Positions 25,012 through 32,054 of a DNA stretch of 32,054 bases are shown piece by piece. The first letter of the stretch is position 1; every line of letters begins with the position of its first letter. The stretch is from Spirochaetes bacterium RBG_16_49_21 (GTDB lineage: Bacteria; Spirochaetota; UBA4802; UBA5550): NCBI GenBank assembly GCA_001829495.1, contig MIBJ01000027.1:9594-41647 (forward strand), read 5' to 3'. The notes under the pieces were generated by a model. That model was not told the origin of the DNA and made no database searches. It saw only the letters and a program-made list of their open reading frames with translations. Made by a program: the position numbers and the translations under genes.

Positions 25012-26253
25012 ATGAAAAGTAAAAATATAGTAATTCTTGGAGGCGGCGTGGGTGGAATTGTCGCGGCCAATGAATTACGCAGGAAACTCCCTCTCAGCTA
25101 TGGAATTACAATTGTGGAAAAAGAGAAGGAACATTTCTTTGCGGCGTCATTCATGTGGGTTATGAACGGAGATCGAACCATGGATGAGGTTCGAAAGCCT
25201 TTTAGAAACCTTATAAGAAAAGGGATTGATGTAGTGCATGGAACGGTCCGGGAAATTGATCCTCATAACAATAAGGTTGTTACAAATGATGGCGAACTCT
25301 CGTATGATTATTTAATTGTGGCTCTTGGCGCTGAACTGGTTATTGGCAGCATCCCCGGATTGGCTGAAAGTGCTTATACATTCTATTCTCTTGAAGGCGC
25401 GGACAGGCTTAACCGGGCGCTCAGAGAATTCAACGGCGGTATTATCGCGATCGTCGTTAGCTCGTTGCCGTATAAATGTCCCGGCGCGCTGCCTGAAGGG
25501 GCCATGCTTATAGCTGATTATTTTAAAAAGCATAAAACTGAGAATCATGTGGATATTCAACTCTTTACTCCGGAGTCACAGCCGATGCCCGTGGCGGGTC
25601 CCTTATTGGGGGACTCGTTAAGGATGTTGCTTGAAAAAAAAGGAATATCCTATCACCCGAAACACAAACTTACATCGGTAGATTACAATAGAAAGACGCT
25701 TGTTTTTGAAGAAAATGAGCCTGTCAAATATGATATGCTGATCGCGATTCCGCCGCACCAGGCTCCGCAATTGCTCCGCAAAGCGGGGCTGGCAAATGAT
25801 GCGGGCTGGGTGCCGGTGGATCGAACAACATTAAAAACAAAATTTGAAAACATTTACGCTATCGGAGATGTAACTTCGATCAACATCCCCGGCCGATGGG
25901 ACCCTAACATTCCCCTGTTATTGCCAAAAGCGGGAGTATTTGCCCATTTCCATGCTGAAGTTGTCGCTCATCAGATAATCAACGCTATTAATGGTGAAGC
26001 GTCAAAAAGGGGATTTACCGGGGGTGGATACTGCATGATTGAATCGGGCGGCGGACGCGCCGGATTTGCTTCCGGAGAGTTTTACGCGGAGCCTTCACCG
26101 CGCCTGCGGCTTGGAAACGTTTCAAGAATCTGGCACTGGGGCAAAATTCTGTTCGAGAAATGGTGGCTTTCATCATTGGGAATAAGGAAGCGTTTGCTTG
26201 GCTTGATTATTAAAATTGGAGGGACTGTTTTAAGAATACCTGTTGGCTTTTAA
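25012..26253 (+). CDS. sulfide:quinone oxidoreductase-like flavoprotein
   Basis: A 413-residue FAD protein of the SQR/FCSD group, expected to oxidise sulfide (or a related thiol) and feed electrons to quinone at the cytoplasmic membrane. The FAD motif ILGGGVGG is at 8-15 and AIGDVTSI at 283-290. Two cysteines, C156 (PYKCPGALPE) and C341 (GGGYCMIE), sit where the two catalytic cysteines of SQR lie. The C-terminal helix (GLIIKIGGTVLRIPVGF) could anchor it to the membrane. A strong GGGAGG site precedes ATG 25012. It is downstream of the arsR regulator and two gene stubs. Type within the SQR family is not assignable by eye. Confidence 0.87.
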   Translation: MKSKNIVILGGGVGGIVAANELRRKLPLSYGITIVEKEKEHFFAASFMWVMNGDRTMDEVRKPFRNLIRKGIDVVHGTVREIDPHNNKVVTNDGELSYDYLIVALGAELVIGSIPGLAESAYTFYSLEGADRLNRALREFNGGIIAIVVSSLPYKCPGALPEGAMLIADYFKKHKTENHVDIQLFTPESQPMPVAGPLLGDSLRMLLEKKGISYHPKHKLTSVDYNRKTLVFEENEPVKYDMLIAIPPHQAPQLLRKAGLANDAGWVPVDRTTLKTKFENIYAIGDVTSINIPGRWDPNIPLLLPKAGVFAHFHAEVVAHQIINAINGEASKRGFTGGGYCMIESGGGRAGFASGEFYAEPSPRLRLGNVSRIWHWGKILFEKWWLSSLGIRKRLLGLIIKIGGTVLRIPVGF

Positions 26254-26386
26254 TTCAGGCGATCTTTGTACGATAGAGGCCGGTTTTTTTGTACATTCAG
26301 TTATCAGCCCATGGCACTAAACGAGTATGTTAAATTTGAGAATTGAGAAAACGCAGCCCATGTTGAGGTTAGAGGAGAATTGGAAA

Positions 26387-26923
26387 ATGAAACATTATCT
26401 GATCGTGAGATCAATATCCCTGGGAACATCTTTTGTATTTTTTATGATAACAAGCGGGTGCATGATGGCAATGCATAGTGGATTGACAACGGGAGATTCA
26501 AAAATCAATTCAAGCAGGCATTCGTATGAACGGCAAATTGAAAATGCAACAGACAAACTTATGGTGCAAATACAGAAAGAGCGCCTTCCCGTCAAACAAT
26601 ATGCCATCGGAGAAATTTCTTATGGCAATTCAATTATAAATAAAGTAGATGTCGAGGCCATTGTTTTGTCGAAGTTTAGAAATAATTTTGATTGGATTAT
26701 CGTTGACCGGAAAAAAATTTCGAAGCTCCTGGAAGAACAAAAAATCGGACAAACGGGATTGATGGATGAAGCAACAGCGCCCGTAATTGGCAAAATTATC
26801 GGCGTCGATCACTTTTTATTTGTTACAGTTAATTTAAATAACGAAATCATTTCATTATCGTTTAAAATTATCGACGTAAGTTCAGGCAAAATATTATGGA
26901 TCGGCAGCGAGAAAGGGATTTAG
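26387..26923 (+). CDS. CsgG/FlgO-like lipoprotein
   Basis: A 178-residue lipoprotein with a signal ending in MITSGC (C25). The core IIVDRKKISKLLEEQKIGQTGLMDEATAPVIGKIIGVDHFLFVTV is the hallmark of the CsgG/FlgO/LpoB-type domain (ERxxLxxLLxEQ...GLxD...G...VDxLLxG). It ends with the FKIIDVSSGKILW strand. It should sit in the periplasm tethered to the outer membrane, perhaps as a peptidoglycan or secretion accessory factor. AGAGGAG precedes ATG 26387. It follows the SQR-like gene by 133 bases with no recognised terminator between, so it may be separate. Confidence 0.75.
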   Translation: MKHYLIVRSISLGTSFVFFMITSGCMMAMHSGLTTGDSKINSSRHSYERQIENATDKLMVQIQKERLPVKQYAIGEISYGNSIINKVDVEAIVLSKFRNNFDWIIVDRKKISKLLEEQKIGQTGLMDEATAPVIGKIIGVDHFLFVTVNLNNEIISLSFKIIDVSSGKILWIGSEKGI

Positions 26924-26968
26924 GGGAGCGCTTCCCTTTTCGGTGCCGAGGAACGACCACTCCAGAAG

Positions 26969-27002
26969 CCGGCAGCGTCGTAGCGCGCTACGCCGCTGCC
27001 GG
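26969..27002. repeat. long G+C-rich palindrome
   Basis: CCGGCAGCG, then T, then CGTAGCG, followed directly by CGCTACG, C and CGCTGCCGG: a 34-base palindrome with one mismatched pair. It stands in otherwise A+T-rich sequence and is flanked by two copies of CGGTGCCG (26941-26948 and near 27014-27021). No U-tract follows immediately, so a simple terminator is unlikely. It may be a REP-like extragenic element or protein-binding site. Confidence 0.6.
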
Positions 27003-27122
27003 ATACGGCAATCGGTGCCGCCGCGCATAATAAAAAAAATATTTTGTAACTTAATTATTTTTATTGACTCTTTTGATATATCCTAGTTATTTGATAATAA
27101 CAATAGTAATTTATTCAGATAC

Positions 27123-27545
27123 ATGTCAAAACAGAATTCGAAAACGGCATTCATCGCGATCATTCTCACACTCGTCGCATCTTCGGCGCCGGCGGGCGCT
27201 GATTGTTTCGAGATCAATTGCCCGGCGAAGTGCTCTGACGTATCAAGCGATATGCTGACAATGGAAAATGTTGCCGCGTTACAAGTTTTTTCAACAAATG
27301 ATTGCTGCGGCGCGATGAAAGGCGTTTGCGCGGTGGCGGCTCCGGCAAGCGCTTACGTTTTCAACGTCCCCATCGTTAAAAATCCGCAAATCGGCTATAC
27401 GATCCAGAAATGGTCTTCTCTGAATAATCTCGATAGTGCCTGTGCCTACGCGGCCTCCTTTCAGCGCAGGGCTACTGATCGATTCAACCGTCTCAAGATA
27501 AAACAGCACCCCATCTATCTGCAAAACAGCGCATTGATCTGCTGA
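27123..27545 (+). CDS. secreted Cys-rich protein preceding an ABC transporter
   Basis: A 140-residue protein with a signal peptide (hydrophobic 8-22, likely cleavage after AGA). The mature part has eight cysteines (28, 33, 37, 61, 62, 69, 107, 140), grouped as CFEINCPAKC and DCCGAMKGVC, and ends in Cys. Such clusters suggest disulfides or soft-metal binding in the periplasm. No family recognised. It lies 158 bases upstream of a FtsX-type ABC transporter on the same strand and near other Cys/His-rich proteins, pointing to a shared metal or thiol function (inference). Confidence 0.65.
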   Translation: MSKQNSKTAFIAIILTLVASSAPAGADCFEINCPAKCSDVSSDMLTMENVAALQVFSTNDCCGAMKGVCAVAAPASAYVFNVPIVKNPQIGYTIQKWSSLNNLDSACAYAASFQRRATDRFNRLKIKQHPIYLQNSALIC

Positions 27546-27599
27546 GAAAAATCATCTCAACAACGTGTATCCGTAATCCGTTTGATGATTGGAACGAGA

Positions 27600-27627
27600 G
27601 TTTGTACAGCGGATGCCCGCTACAAAC
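27600..27627 (+). repeat. hairpin between the Cys-rich gene and the ABC permease
   Basis: GTTTGTA and TACAAAC pair, continuing with GCGG/CCGC after a two-base bulge. There is no U-tract, so it may stabilise or process mRNA rather than terminate it. Confidence 0.4.
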
Positions 27628-27703
27628 CCGCTCCCGGCGCGACGGTTATATGCCGCTGTTTGAAAAGGCATGAAATTATTCAATACGCTTCAGGCGAGGT
27701 ATT

Positions 27704-28807
27704 ATGTTTGCTACATTATTAAAAGAATTAAAAGCGCGATGGCTTACCTTTTTTCTGGGGATTATTGTCGTCGCTCTGGTCGTGGCGGCGTTCGTTATTC
27801 AGCGATCATTATCGCAGGCGGCTGAAAATGAGATACACGGCCTGGCCCATCAACTGGGCAACAATATGCTGATCGTTCCCGTGAACATGAACATGATTGA
27901 TTTCTATTCATTCAAATATGGAGACGCCTTCATGCCGGAAAATTATCCGGATCGGGCGCAAAATTCAAAGGCGGGCGAGCATATAAGGCTGAACCGGCCC
28001 GCGTTATACGGCAACGCCGTAAAGGATGGAACCGATATCGTGGTGATCGGAAGCGACATGGGGATGCCGGAGGCTCCGAATCATCAAGAGCGTTTTCCCC
28101 GCACCCTTATTACCGAACGGTTCGCCGGAAAATTCGCAGTGAATCCCGGCTCCAATTATATTCTCAACGGCGTGGAATTGAACGCAGCGCGTATTCTTCC
28201 CGGTGACGCGAGACTGCCCGATTACGGCGTTATGATGTCCCTTGCCGACGCGCAAAAAATTTTGGGCAGACCCGGGAAAATAAACGCGCTATACTTAGGC
28301 GGATGCTGGTGCGACATCGACATTCCTGCTTTAGGAAAGGAGATCGAGCGCTCGTTGCCCGGCACCAAGGCCATAAGCGTCGCCGGGATGATCAAAGCCC
28401 AGAAAGGCGTTATCGCGGTCATGAGAGAGTATTCAGGCGTCTTTTATGCCGCGGCGCTGATAATCGTATCAGGCGTCATTCTGACGCTTATCCTCATGGA
28501 GACCAGAAGGTACCGGCGGGAAATCGGGATTCTCGCCGCGATAGGCGCCTCCCGGGGCGCGATCTGCGCGCATTGTTATATAAAAGCCGGCATTATGGGG
28601 CTTGCGGGCGGAGTCGCGGGATTTCTTCTCGGCGCTCCTCTTGCGGGATATATATGCCGGACATTCGCGGGCATGACGATCAGCGCCGGCGCGGAGCTGC
28701 TCATGCCGGTTGCGGGGATAAGCCTTTTTTCAAGCTTTATCGGCGCCGCTATCCCGGCCTTTCACCTATCGCGGATCGATCCGGTTGAAGCATTGAGAGA
28801 GGTGTAG
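27704..28807 (+). CDS. FtsX/MacB-type ABC transporter permease (first)
   Basis: A 367-residue permease with one N-terminal transmembrane helix (WLTFFLGIIVVALVVAAFVI), a large periplasmic domain of about 200 residues, and three C-terminal helices (AALIIVSGVILTLIL, IMGLAGGVAGFLLGAPL, ISLFSSFIGAAIPAF), ending in RIDPVEALREV, the FtsX-family signature. The periplasmic domain carries GGCWCDIDI with C201 and C203, a CxC pair suited to soft metals or thiols. GAGG precedes ATG 27704. Forms a unit with the ATPase one base downstream. Confidence 0.85.
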   Translation: MFATLLKELKARWLTFFLGIIVVALVVAAFVIQRSLSQAAENEIHGLAHQLGNNMLIVPVNMNMIDFYSFKYGDAFMPENYPDRAQNSKAGEHIRLNRPALYGNAVKDGTDIVVIGSDMGMPEAPNHQERFPRTLITERFAGKFAVNPGSNYILNGVELNAARILPGDARLPDYGVMMSLADAQKILGRPGKINALYLGGCWCDIDIPALGKEIERSLPGTKAISVAGMIKAQKGVIAVMREYSGVFYAAALIIVSGVILTLILMETRRYRREIGILAAIGASRGAICAHCYIKAGIMGLAGGVAGFLLGAPLAGYICRTFAGMTISAGAELLMPVAGISLFSSFIGAAIPAFHLSRIDPVEALREV

Positions 28808-28808
28808 C

Positions 28809-29504
28809 ATGATTAACGTACAAGCAGTATCAAAAGATTATCGGATAAACGGCAAAGAGCCGTTGCGCGCGTTGAGCGATATCAACCTTGAGATCAATAA
28901 AGGCGATTTCGTCACGGTCACGGGCCCAAGCGGCAGCGGAAAGAGCACCCTTCTTTTTACGATCGGGGGCATGCTCGCCCCCACGCACGGAACGGTTACC
29001 TTTGACGGCGCGGACCTATATTCACTCGGTCAAAGCGAGATCTCCCGCCTGAGAAGGACAAGAATCGGATTTATTTTTCAGACCTTCAATCTTTTCCCCT
29101 ACCTGACCAGCCGCGAGAACGCGGCCCTGCCCGCCATAATTAATGGAACGCCGAAGGCGGACGCCTGCTCCCGGGCGGAGGAAATGCTCGTGAGGATCGG
29201 TCTTGGATCAAGGCTCGATCATAGACCCCCGAAATTAAGCGTGGGCGAGCGGCAGCGGGTCGCTATTGCGCGGGGAATGATAAACGGACCCGATATTCTC
29301 CTCGCCGACGAGCCGACCGGGAACCTCGATCCGGCGGCCGCCCGCGATCTGATGGATCTCTTTATGGAGCTCAATGAAAAGGGACAGACGATCGTCATGG
29401 TCACCCACGACCCTCATTGCGCGGAAGCGGGCCGCAGGCTGGTCAAAATAAGAAACGGCGCAATTGAAGAAGACACGTCGATAAACGAGGAGGCCGGCGT
29501 ATAA
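28809..29504 (+). CDS. LolD/MacB-type ABC transporter ATPase
   Basis: A 231-residue ATPase. Walker A is GPSGSGKS (39-46), Q-loop FIFQTFNLFPYLTSREN, signature LSVGERQRVAIARG (a variant with V for the usual second Gly-position residue), Walker B DILLADEPTGNLD, and the switch MVTHDPH. These place it in the LolD/MacB/FtsE group that drives mechanotransmission rather than classic import. One base separates it from the first permease, and its TAATG stop/start overlaps the second permease by one base, so the three are a single transport complex. Confidence 0.92.
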   Translation: MINVQAVSKDYRINGKEPLRALSDINLEINKGDFVTVTGPSGSGKSTLLFTIGGMLAPTHGTVTFDGADLYSLGQSEISRLRRTRIGFIFQTFNLFPYLTSRENAALPAIINGTPKADACSRAEEMLVRIGLGSRLDHRPPKLSVGERQRVAIARGMINGPDILLADEPTGNLDPAAARDLMDLFMELNEKGQTIVMVTHDPHCAEAGRRLVKIRNGAIEEDTSINEEAGV

Positions 29505-30619
29505 TGAAATCCTCATTATGGCTTTCATGGAAAGAGCTGCTCGGCAGGAAAACCGGACTTTTCCTCAATGCCGCCCTGGTCGCTCTGGCCGTCGCTTTTT
29601 ATGTGAATATAGAGCTCGCCGCGCGTTTCCGCGATCAGGCGGTGAAAAGCCGGCTCTACCATATCGCCCCGTCGATAAAAATCTTCCCCGCCGGCGTTAC
29701 GCAGGACCTGCTGCTGCGATCCGATGCCCGCGCGACGATCGATCAGGGCATGGTGCCGGAGCTTGAATATAAATATGCGGAATGGATTTACGCAGCCGGC
29801 GGAAGATTGATCTTCAAAAGAAAGATAAACAGGGATGAAACCCTGGTCATAGGATATGATCCCGGGAAAACGATATCTCCCTTTAAAACCTTGCGCAATC
29901 TCTTAAAAACCGAGGTCTGCATCGGCTCGGCGCTGGGACAGAGAAATAATCTTGCGGCCGGCGGGCTCATATCGGTCGATAGTTCCGTCTTTAAAATTAA
30001 AGAGGTGCTCCCTTCTACGGGAACCTTCGACGACGCGGCCGTGTTTATGACGCTGCCGGCAGCCCAGTCGGTTTCAAAGATGAAAAATTCGATAAATGAA
30101 ATCAGCCTGTATTTGAAAACCGGCGTGCCCGCAGACGCATTGATAAAAAAACTGCGGGATAATTACCCTGATTTAAATATTTTCCCGTTAAAATCGGGGG
30201 ACGCGGCAGACGAAAAAATCGAATCCGCGCTTACCAATTACCGGTTTTTACTTTACGGCGTGACCGGTCTTGTCACGATAACGTGCCTTTTTATCAGCGC
30301 CTTTGTCAACGCCCATGAAAGAAAGCTTGAGGTTGCGACGCTGTACGCGATCGGCGCTTCAAATACCGGCGTCCTTGCCGTAGTGGCGGGCAGATCCGTA
30401 ATTGTCGGCATTCTCGGATCTGCGGCAGGATCCCTATCAGGAGCAATTTTCGCCTTATTCCAAAATTACAATTTTACGAATCGCGCGGCAGCCGCAGGGG
30501 AAACGTATCTGATAGCGATTATCACCGCGGTTATATTCTCGGTTCTGGCAGCGCTGCCGGTGGCGGCCGCGTCCGCGTATCGGAATCATGTTCAGATTCT
30601 GCAGGAGGCGCTGTTGTGA
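29504..30619 (+). CDS. FtsX/MacB-type ABC transporter permease (second)
   Basis: A 371-residue permease of the same fold: N-terminal helix LFLNAALVALAVAFYVNIEL, a periplasmic domain (residues about 40-240), then helices LLYGVTGLVTITCLFISAFV, VVAGRSVIVGILGSAAGSLSG and AIITAVIFSVLAALPVAAA. HERKLEVATLYAIGAS is the cytoplasmic coupling segment seen in FtsX-family proteins. It differs in sequence from the first permease, giving a heterodimeric transporter like LolCDE. It lacks the CxC motif of the first. Start overlaps the ATPase stop. Confidence 0.85.
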   Translation: MKSSLWLSWKELLGRKTGLFLNAALVALAVAFYVNIELAARFRDQAVKSRLYHIAPSIKIFPAGVTQDLLLRSDARATIDQGMVPELEYKYAEWIYAAGGRLIFKRKINRDETLVIGYDPGKTISPFKTLRNLLKTEVCIGSALGQRNNLAAGGLISVDSSVFKIKEVLPSTGTFDDAAVFMTLPAAQSVSKMKNSINEISLYLKTGVPADALIKKLRDNYPDLNIFPLKSGDAADEKIESALTNYRFLLYGVTGLVTITCLFISAFVNAHERKLEVATLYAIGASNTGVLAVVAGRSVIVGILGSAAGSLSGAIFALFQNYNFTNRAAAAGETYLIAIITAVIFSVLAALPVAAASAYRNHVQILQEALL

Positions 30620-30715
30620 TATTGAAGGCGAATATTATATAAGTTTCATTAATTCCGGCATCGGGGAATTCCTCGCGCAAACCGGAATAAAGATAAAAAG
30701 GGAGGTTCCTGTATA

Positions 30716-31381
30716 ATGGGGAGCAGTGAAAATTTTGATATGCGGGAAAAAGCGAAGATGAACGCAAAACAGAAATGGGACAGAACGGCGCGCTTCTACG
30801 ACGTCTGGAGCGCTCCCATGGAGATGATGGGAGCGAAAAAGTGGCGCGCCCTGCTCTTTTCCGGGCTTCCGGAAGGCAATATACTGGAAATAGGCGTTGG
30901 TACGGGCATCAATACTGAATACTACCCGAATGAAAACAGGGAATATACTGCGATCGACATCAGCCCGAAGATGCTTGAGAAAGCAAAGGCGCGCGCGGAA
31001 AAAAACGATAAAACCGTTGATCTCATCGAGATGAACGCGGAGAGCATGCAATTCCCGTCGAAGTCTTTTAACGCCGTCGTGGCCACGTGTGTGTTCTGCT
31101 CCGTACCTGATCCGGTGCAGGGACTCAGGGAAGCGCGGCGCGTCCTGAAAAAAGACGGAATGGCCTTATTTATCGAACACATGCGTCCGGGAGGAAGGGT
31201 GCTCGGTAAAATCTTTGATATAATGAATCACGCTACATCACGGCTGATCGGGTTCAACATCAACCGGAGAACCGCGGAAAATATCAAGAAGGCCGGGTTT
31301 GAAATAATCGAGGAGCGTTATTTGTTCAGGGACATTTTCAGGTTGATTAGGGCACGCCCATATAGGGTCAAGGATTCATAA
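30716..31381 (+). CDS. class I SAM-dependent methyltransferase (UbiE/Methyltransf_11 type)
   Basis: A 221-residue cytoplasmic methyltransferase. Motif I is ILEIGVGTG (56-64), the acidic ribose-binding residue is in YTAIDIS, and ATCVFCSVPDPVQGLREARRVLKKDG is the characteristic post-core region. The C-terminal part (FNINRRTAENIKKAGFEIIEERYL) resembles lipid or quinone methyltransferases. GGGAGG lies about 10 bases before ATG 30716; ATG 30758 is an alternative. It is 96 bases after the ABC operon on the same strand and may be co-transcribed. Substrate unknown; membrane lipid is one candidate. Confidence 0.85.
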   Translation: MGSSENFDMREKAKMNAKQKWDRTARFYDVWSAPMEMMGAKKWRALLFSGLPEGNILEIGVGTGINTEYYPNENREYTAIDISPKMLEKAKARAEKNDKTVDLIEMNAESMQFPSKSFNAVVATCVFCSVPDPVQGLREARRVLKKDGMALFIEHMRPGGRVLGKIFDIMNHATSRLIGFNINRRTAENIKKAGFEIIEERYLFRDIFRLIRARPYRVKDS

Positions 31382-31427
31382 ACGGAACGGCATGGGGCGG
31401 GGTGATATATGCACACGATTTGCTGAA

Positions 31428-31446
31428 TTATGGAATATTTCCATAA
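31428..31446. promoter_or_regulatory. perfect palindrome upstream of the His-rich lipoprotein
   Basis: TTATGGAA, TAT, TTCCATAA: 8-base perfect arms around three bases, 44 bases before the lipoprotein ATG. It could be an operator or a small hairpin. Confidence 0.4.
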
Positions 31447-31489
31447 GAGCAAAAATTAAAATATAAGATTAAATACAAGGAGTAACTGA

Positions 31490-31627
31490 ATGAAAAAAAC
31501 AATAAGCGCGATCCTGTTGGTATTCGTACTGGCGCTCGCCGCCGGCTGCTCATCATTTAAGAGAAGCGGCGGCGGCAATTCGGGCGGTCATTCCGGCCAC
31601 TCGTCCGGACACGGGGGCCATCATTGA
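31490..31627 (+). CDS. 45-residue His/Gly-rich lipoprotein
   Basis: ATG 31490 is 7 bases after AAGGAG and opens a 45-codon frame ending in TGA at 31625. The N-terminus is a textbook lipoprotein signal (MKKTISAILLVFVLALAAGC, lipidated C20). The tail is a low-complexity Gly/Ser/His stretch with histidines at 34, 37, 41, 44 and 45 (HSGHSSGHGGHH), a plausible periplasmic metal-binding sponge for Ni, Cu or Zn. It sits between the methyltransferase and a YHS-like metal-binding protein. Short, but signal, ribosome site and composition all support it. Confidence 0.75.
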   Translation: MKKTISAILLVFVLALAAGCSSFKRSGGGNSGGHSGHSSGHGGHH

Positions 31628-31654
31628 TGGTGTCGGCAGAAATTTTATAAATAC

Positions 31655-31683
31655 ATCTCCCCGCAGCTTTGCTGCGGGGAGAT
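31655..31683. terminator. perfect stem-loop after the His-rich lipoprotein
   Basis: ATCTCCCCGCAGC and GCTGCGGGGAGAT form a perfect 13-base stem with a TTT loop, 28 bases beyond the stop. It lacks a clean U-tract on the plus strand, so it may be a terminator-like or REP-type structure separating the lipoprotein from the YHS-like gene. Confidence 0.5.
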
Positions 31684-31719
31684 TTGCCCCAAGAGATTAA
31701 ATTTTACCGGAGAACAATC

Positions 31720-32022
31720 ATGAGAAAAAAAATTTTAGCAGGGATACTGCTTGTTTTGACCGGCTTTTTTGCAGCGGGTTTTGCGATCCGGGAGGCGGAG
31801 GCGGCCCCAAAAGCGCAGACGATCTGCCCTGTTCTGGGAGATCCTATTGACAAAAGCCTTTATGTCGATTACCAGGGGTACCGCATATACTTCTGCTGCA
31901 AAGGCTGTCCGGATGAATTCAAAAAGAACCCGGCAAAATATATGAAAATATTAAAAGAGAGCGGCGTGACCCTGGAGAAGTCCGCCGGAATTAACTCTGT
32001 TATTTTTGTAACTTTTTGGTAA
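31720..32022 (+). CDS. secreted YHS/TRASH-like metal-binding protein
   Basis: A 100-residue protein with a signal peptide (MRKKILAGILLVLTGFFAAGF, cleavage near AEA-AP). The mature domain, ICPVLGDPIDKSLYVDYQGYRIYFCC followed by KGCPDEFKKNPAKYM, is the YHS/TRASH fold, with Cys at 36, 59, 60 and 63 as likely metal ligands. These domains bind copper and other soft metals. CCGGAGA precedes ATG 31720. The last ~12 residues (INSVIFVTFW) are hydrophobic and not part of the domain, possibly an added tail. Likely part of the metal-related cluster from 27123 onward. Confidence 0.83.
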   Translation: MRKKILAGILLVLTGFFAAGFAIREAEAAPKAQTICPVLGDPIDKSLYVDYQGYRIYFCCKGCPDEFKKNPAKYMKILKESGVTLEKSAGINSVIFVTFW

Positions 32023-32054
32023 CTATTCAGCAAATTTAGGAAAATATTTTCTCT

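Noticed and set aside
27064..27092. Possible promoter TTGACT plus TTATTT before the Cys-rich secreted gene
   Set aside because: The -10 match is poor and other spacings are no better, so I did not list it.
31411..31425. Five-codon frame MHTIC before the His-rich lipoprotein
   Set aside because: Too short to interpret and no family resemblance.

Overview
The window reads as chromosomal DNA of a diderm (Gram-negative-type) bacterium. It encodes lipoproteins with lipobox signals, a TolC-like outer-membrane factor, an outer-membrane barrel and a CsgG-like lipoprotein. The oxygen-independent thiazole route (thiH rather than thiO), the siroheme/ferredoxin sulfite reductase and the sulfide:quinone-type oxidoreductase suggest an anaerobic or microaerobic lifestyle. 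I cannot fix the phylum from sequence alone; Desulfobacterota, Spirochaetota or relatives would be compatible. No rRNA, tRNA, CRISPR array, prophage or classical IS transposase was found.

Layout. (A) 3-6971, plus strand: a tight sulfate-assimilation and homocysteine operon, metY (5' end cut off by the window), a MoeB/ThiF-like E1 enzyme, a JAMM protease fused to a siroheme sulfite reductase, tusA-like, APS reductase, cysD and cysN. The cysN product carries a C-terminal APS-kinase-like domain that has lost its P-loop. (B) 6985-8022, minus: a secreted transglutaminase-like protein. (C) 8041-8532: a 480-bp element with terminal inverted repeats and a 6-bp flanking direct repeat, carrying only a DUF559 nuclease. 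(D) 8655-12513, minus: sulfate ABC transporter sbp-cysT-cysW-cysA. (E) 12713-15507, minus: thiG-thiH-thiS-thiE, without thiF. (F) 15830-22428, plus: a CadC-like metal repressor with a promoter/operator, a possible HMA-ATPase stub, a DUF302 protein, a small secreted protein, a TolC-like protein, a CzcA-type RND pump with no adaptor gene, and a lipoprotein. (G) 22470-26253: an outer-membrane barrel, a small Cys-rich coiled-coil protein and a CxC-containing ArsR (minus). Divergent from these is a second ArsR, two gene stubs (DsrE-like, CGGC-like) and an SQR-like flavoprotein (plus). (H) 26387-32022, plus: a CsgG-like lipoprotein, then a Cys-rich secreted protein, a FtsX-type ABC transporter (two permeases around one ATPase), a methyltransferase, a 45-residue His-rich lipoprotein and a YHS/TRASH-like metal-binding protein.

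How the parts fit. Sulfate imported by D is activated by CysDN to APS, reduced directly to sulfite by a Cys-rich APS reductase, then to sulfide by the fusion enzyme. The E1 and JAMM partners beside metY point to protein-thiocarboxylate sulfur delivery to homocysteine, as described for the HcyS/HcyD/HcyF proteins of Wolinella. Thiazole synthesis in E also needs an E1, and the only one visible is in A. Regions F to H are metal- and sulfide-stress modules, each opening with an ArsR-family sensor or a secreted Cys/His-rich protein.

The most distinctive observations are the protease-reductase fusion with an internal ribosome-binding site, the dead APS-kinase domain matched to APS reductase, the minimal DUF559 mobile element, the decayed gene stubs that keep start codons, and the Cys/His-rich ABC-methyltransferase cluster at the right end.
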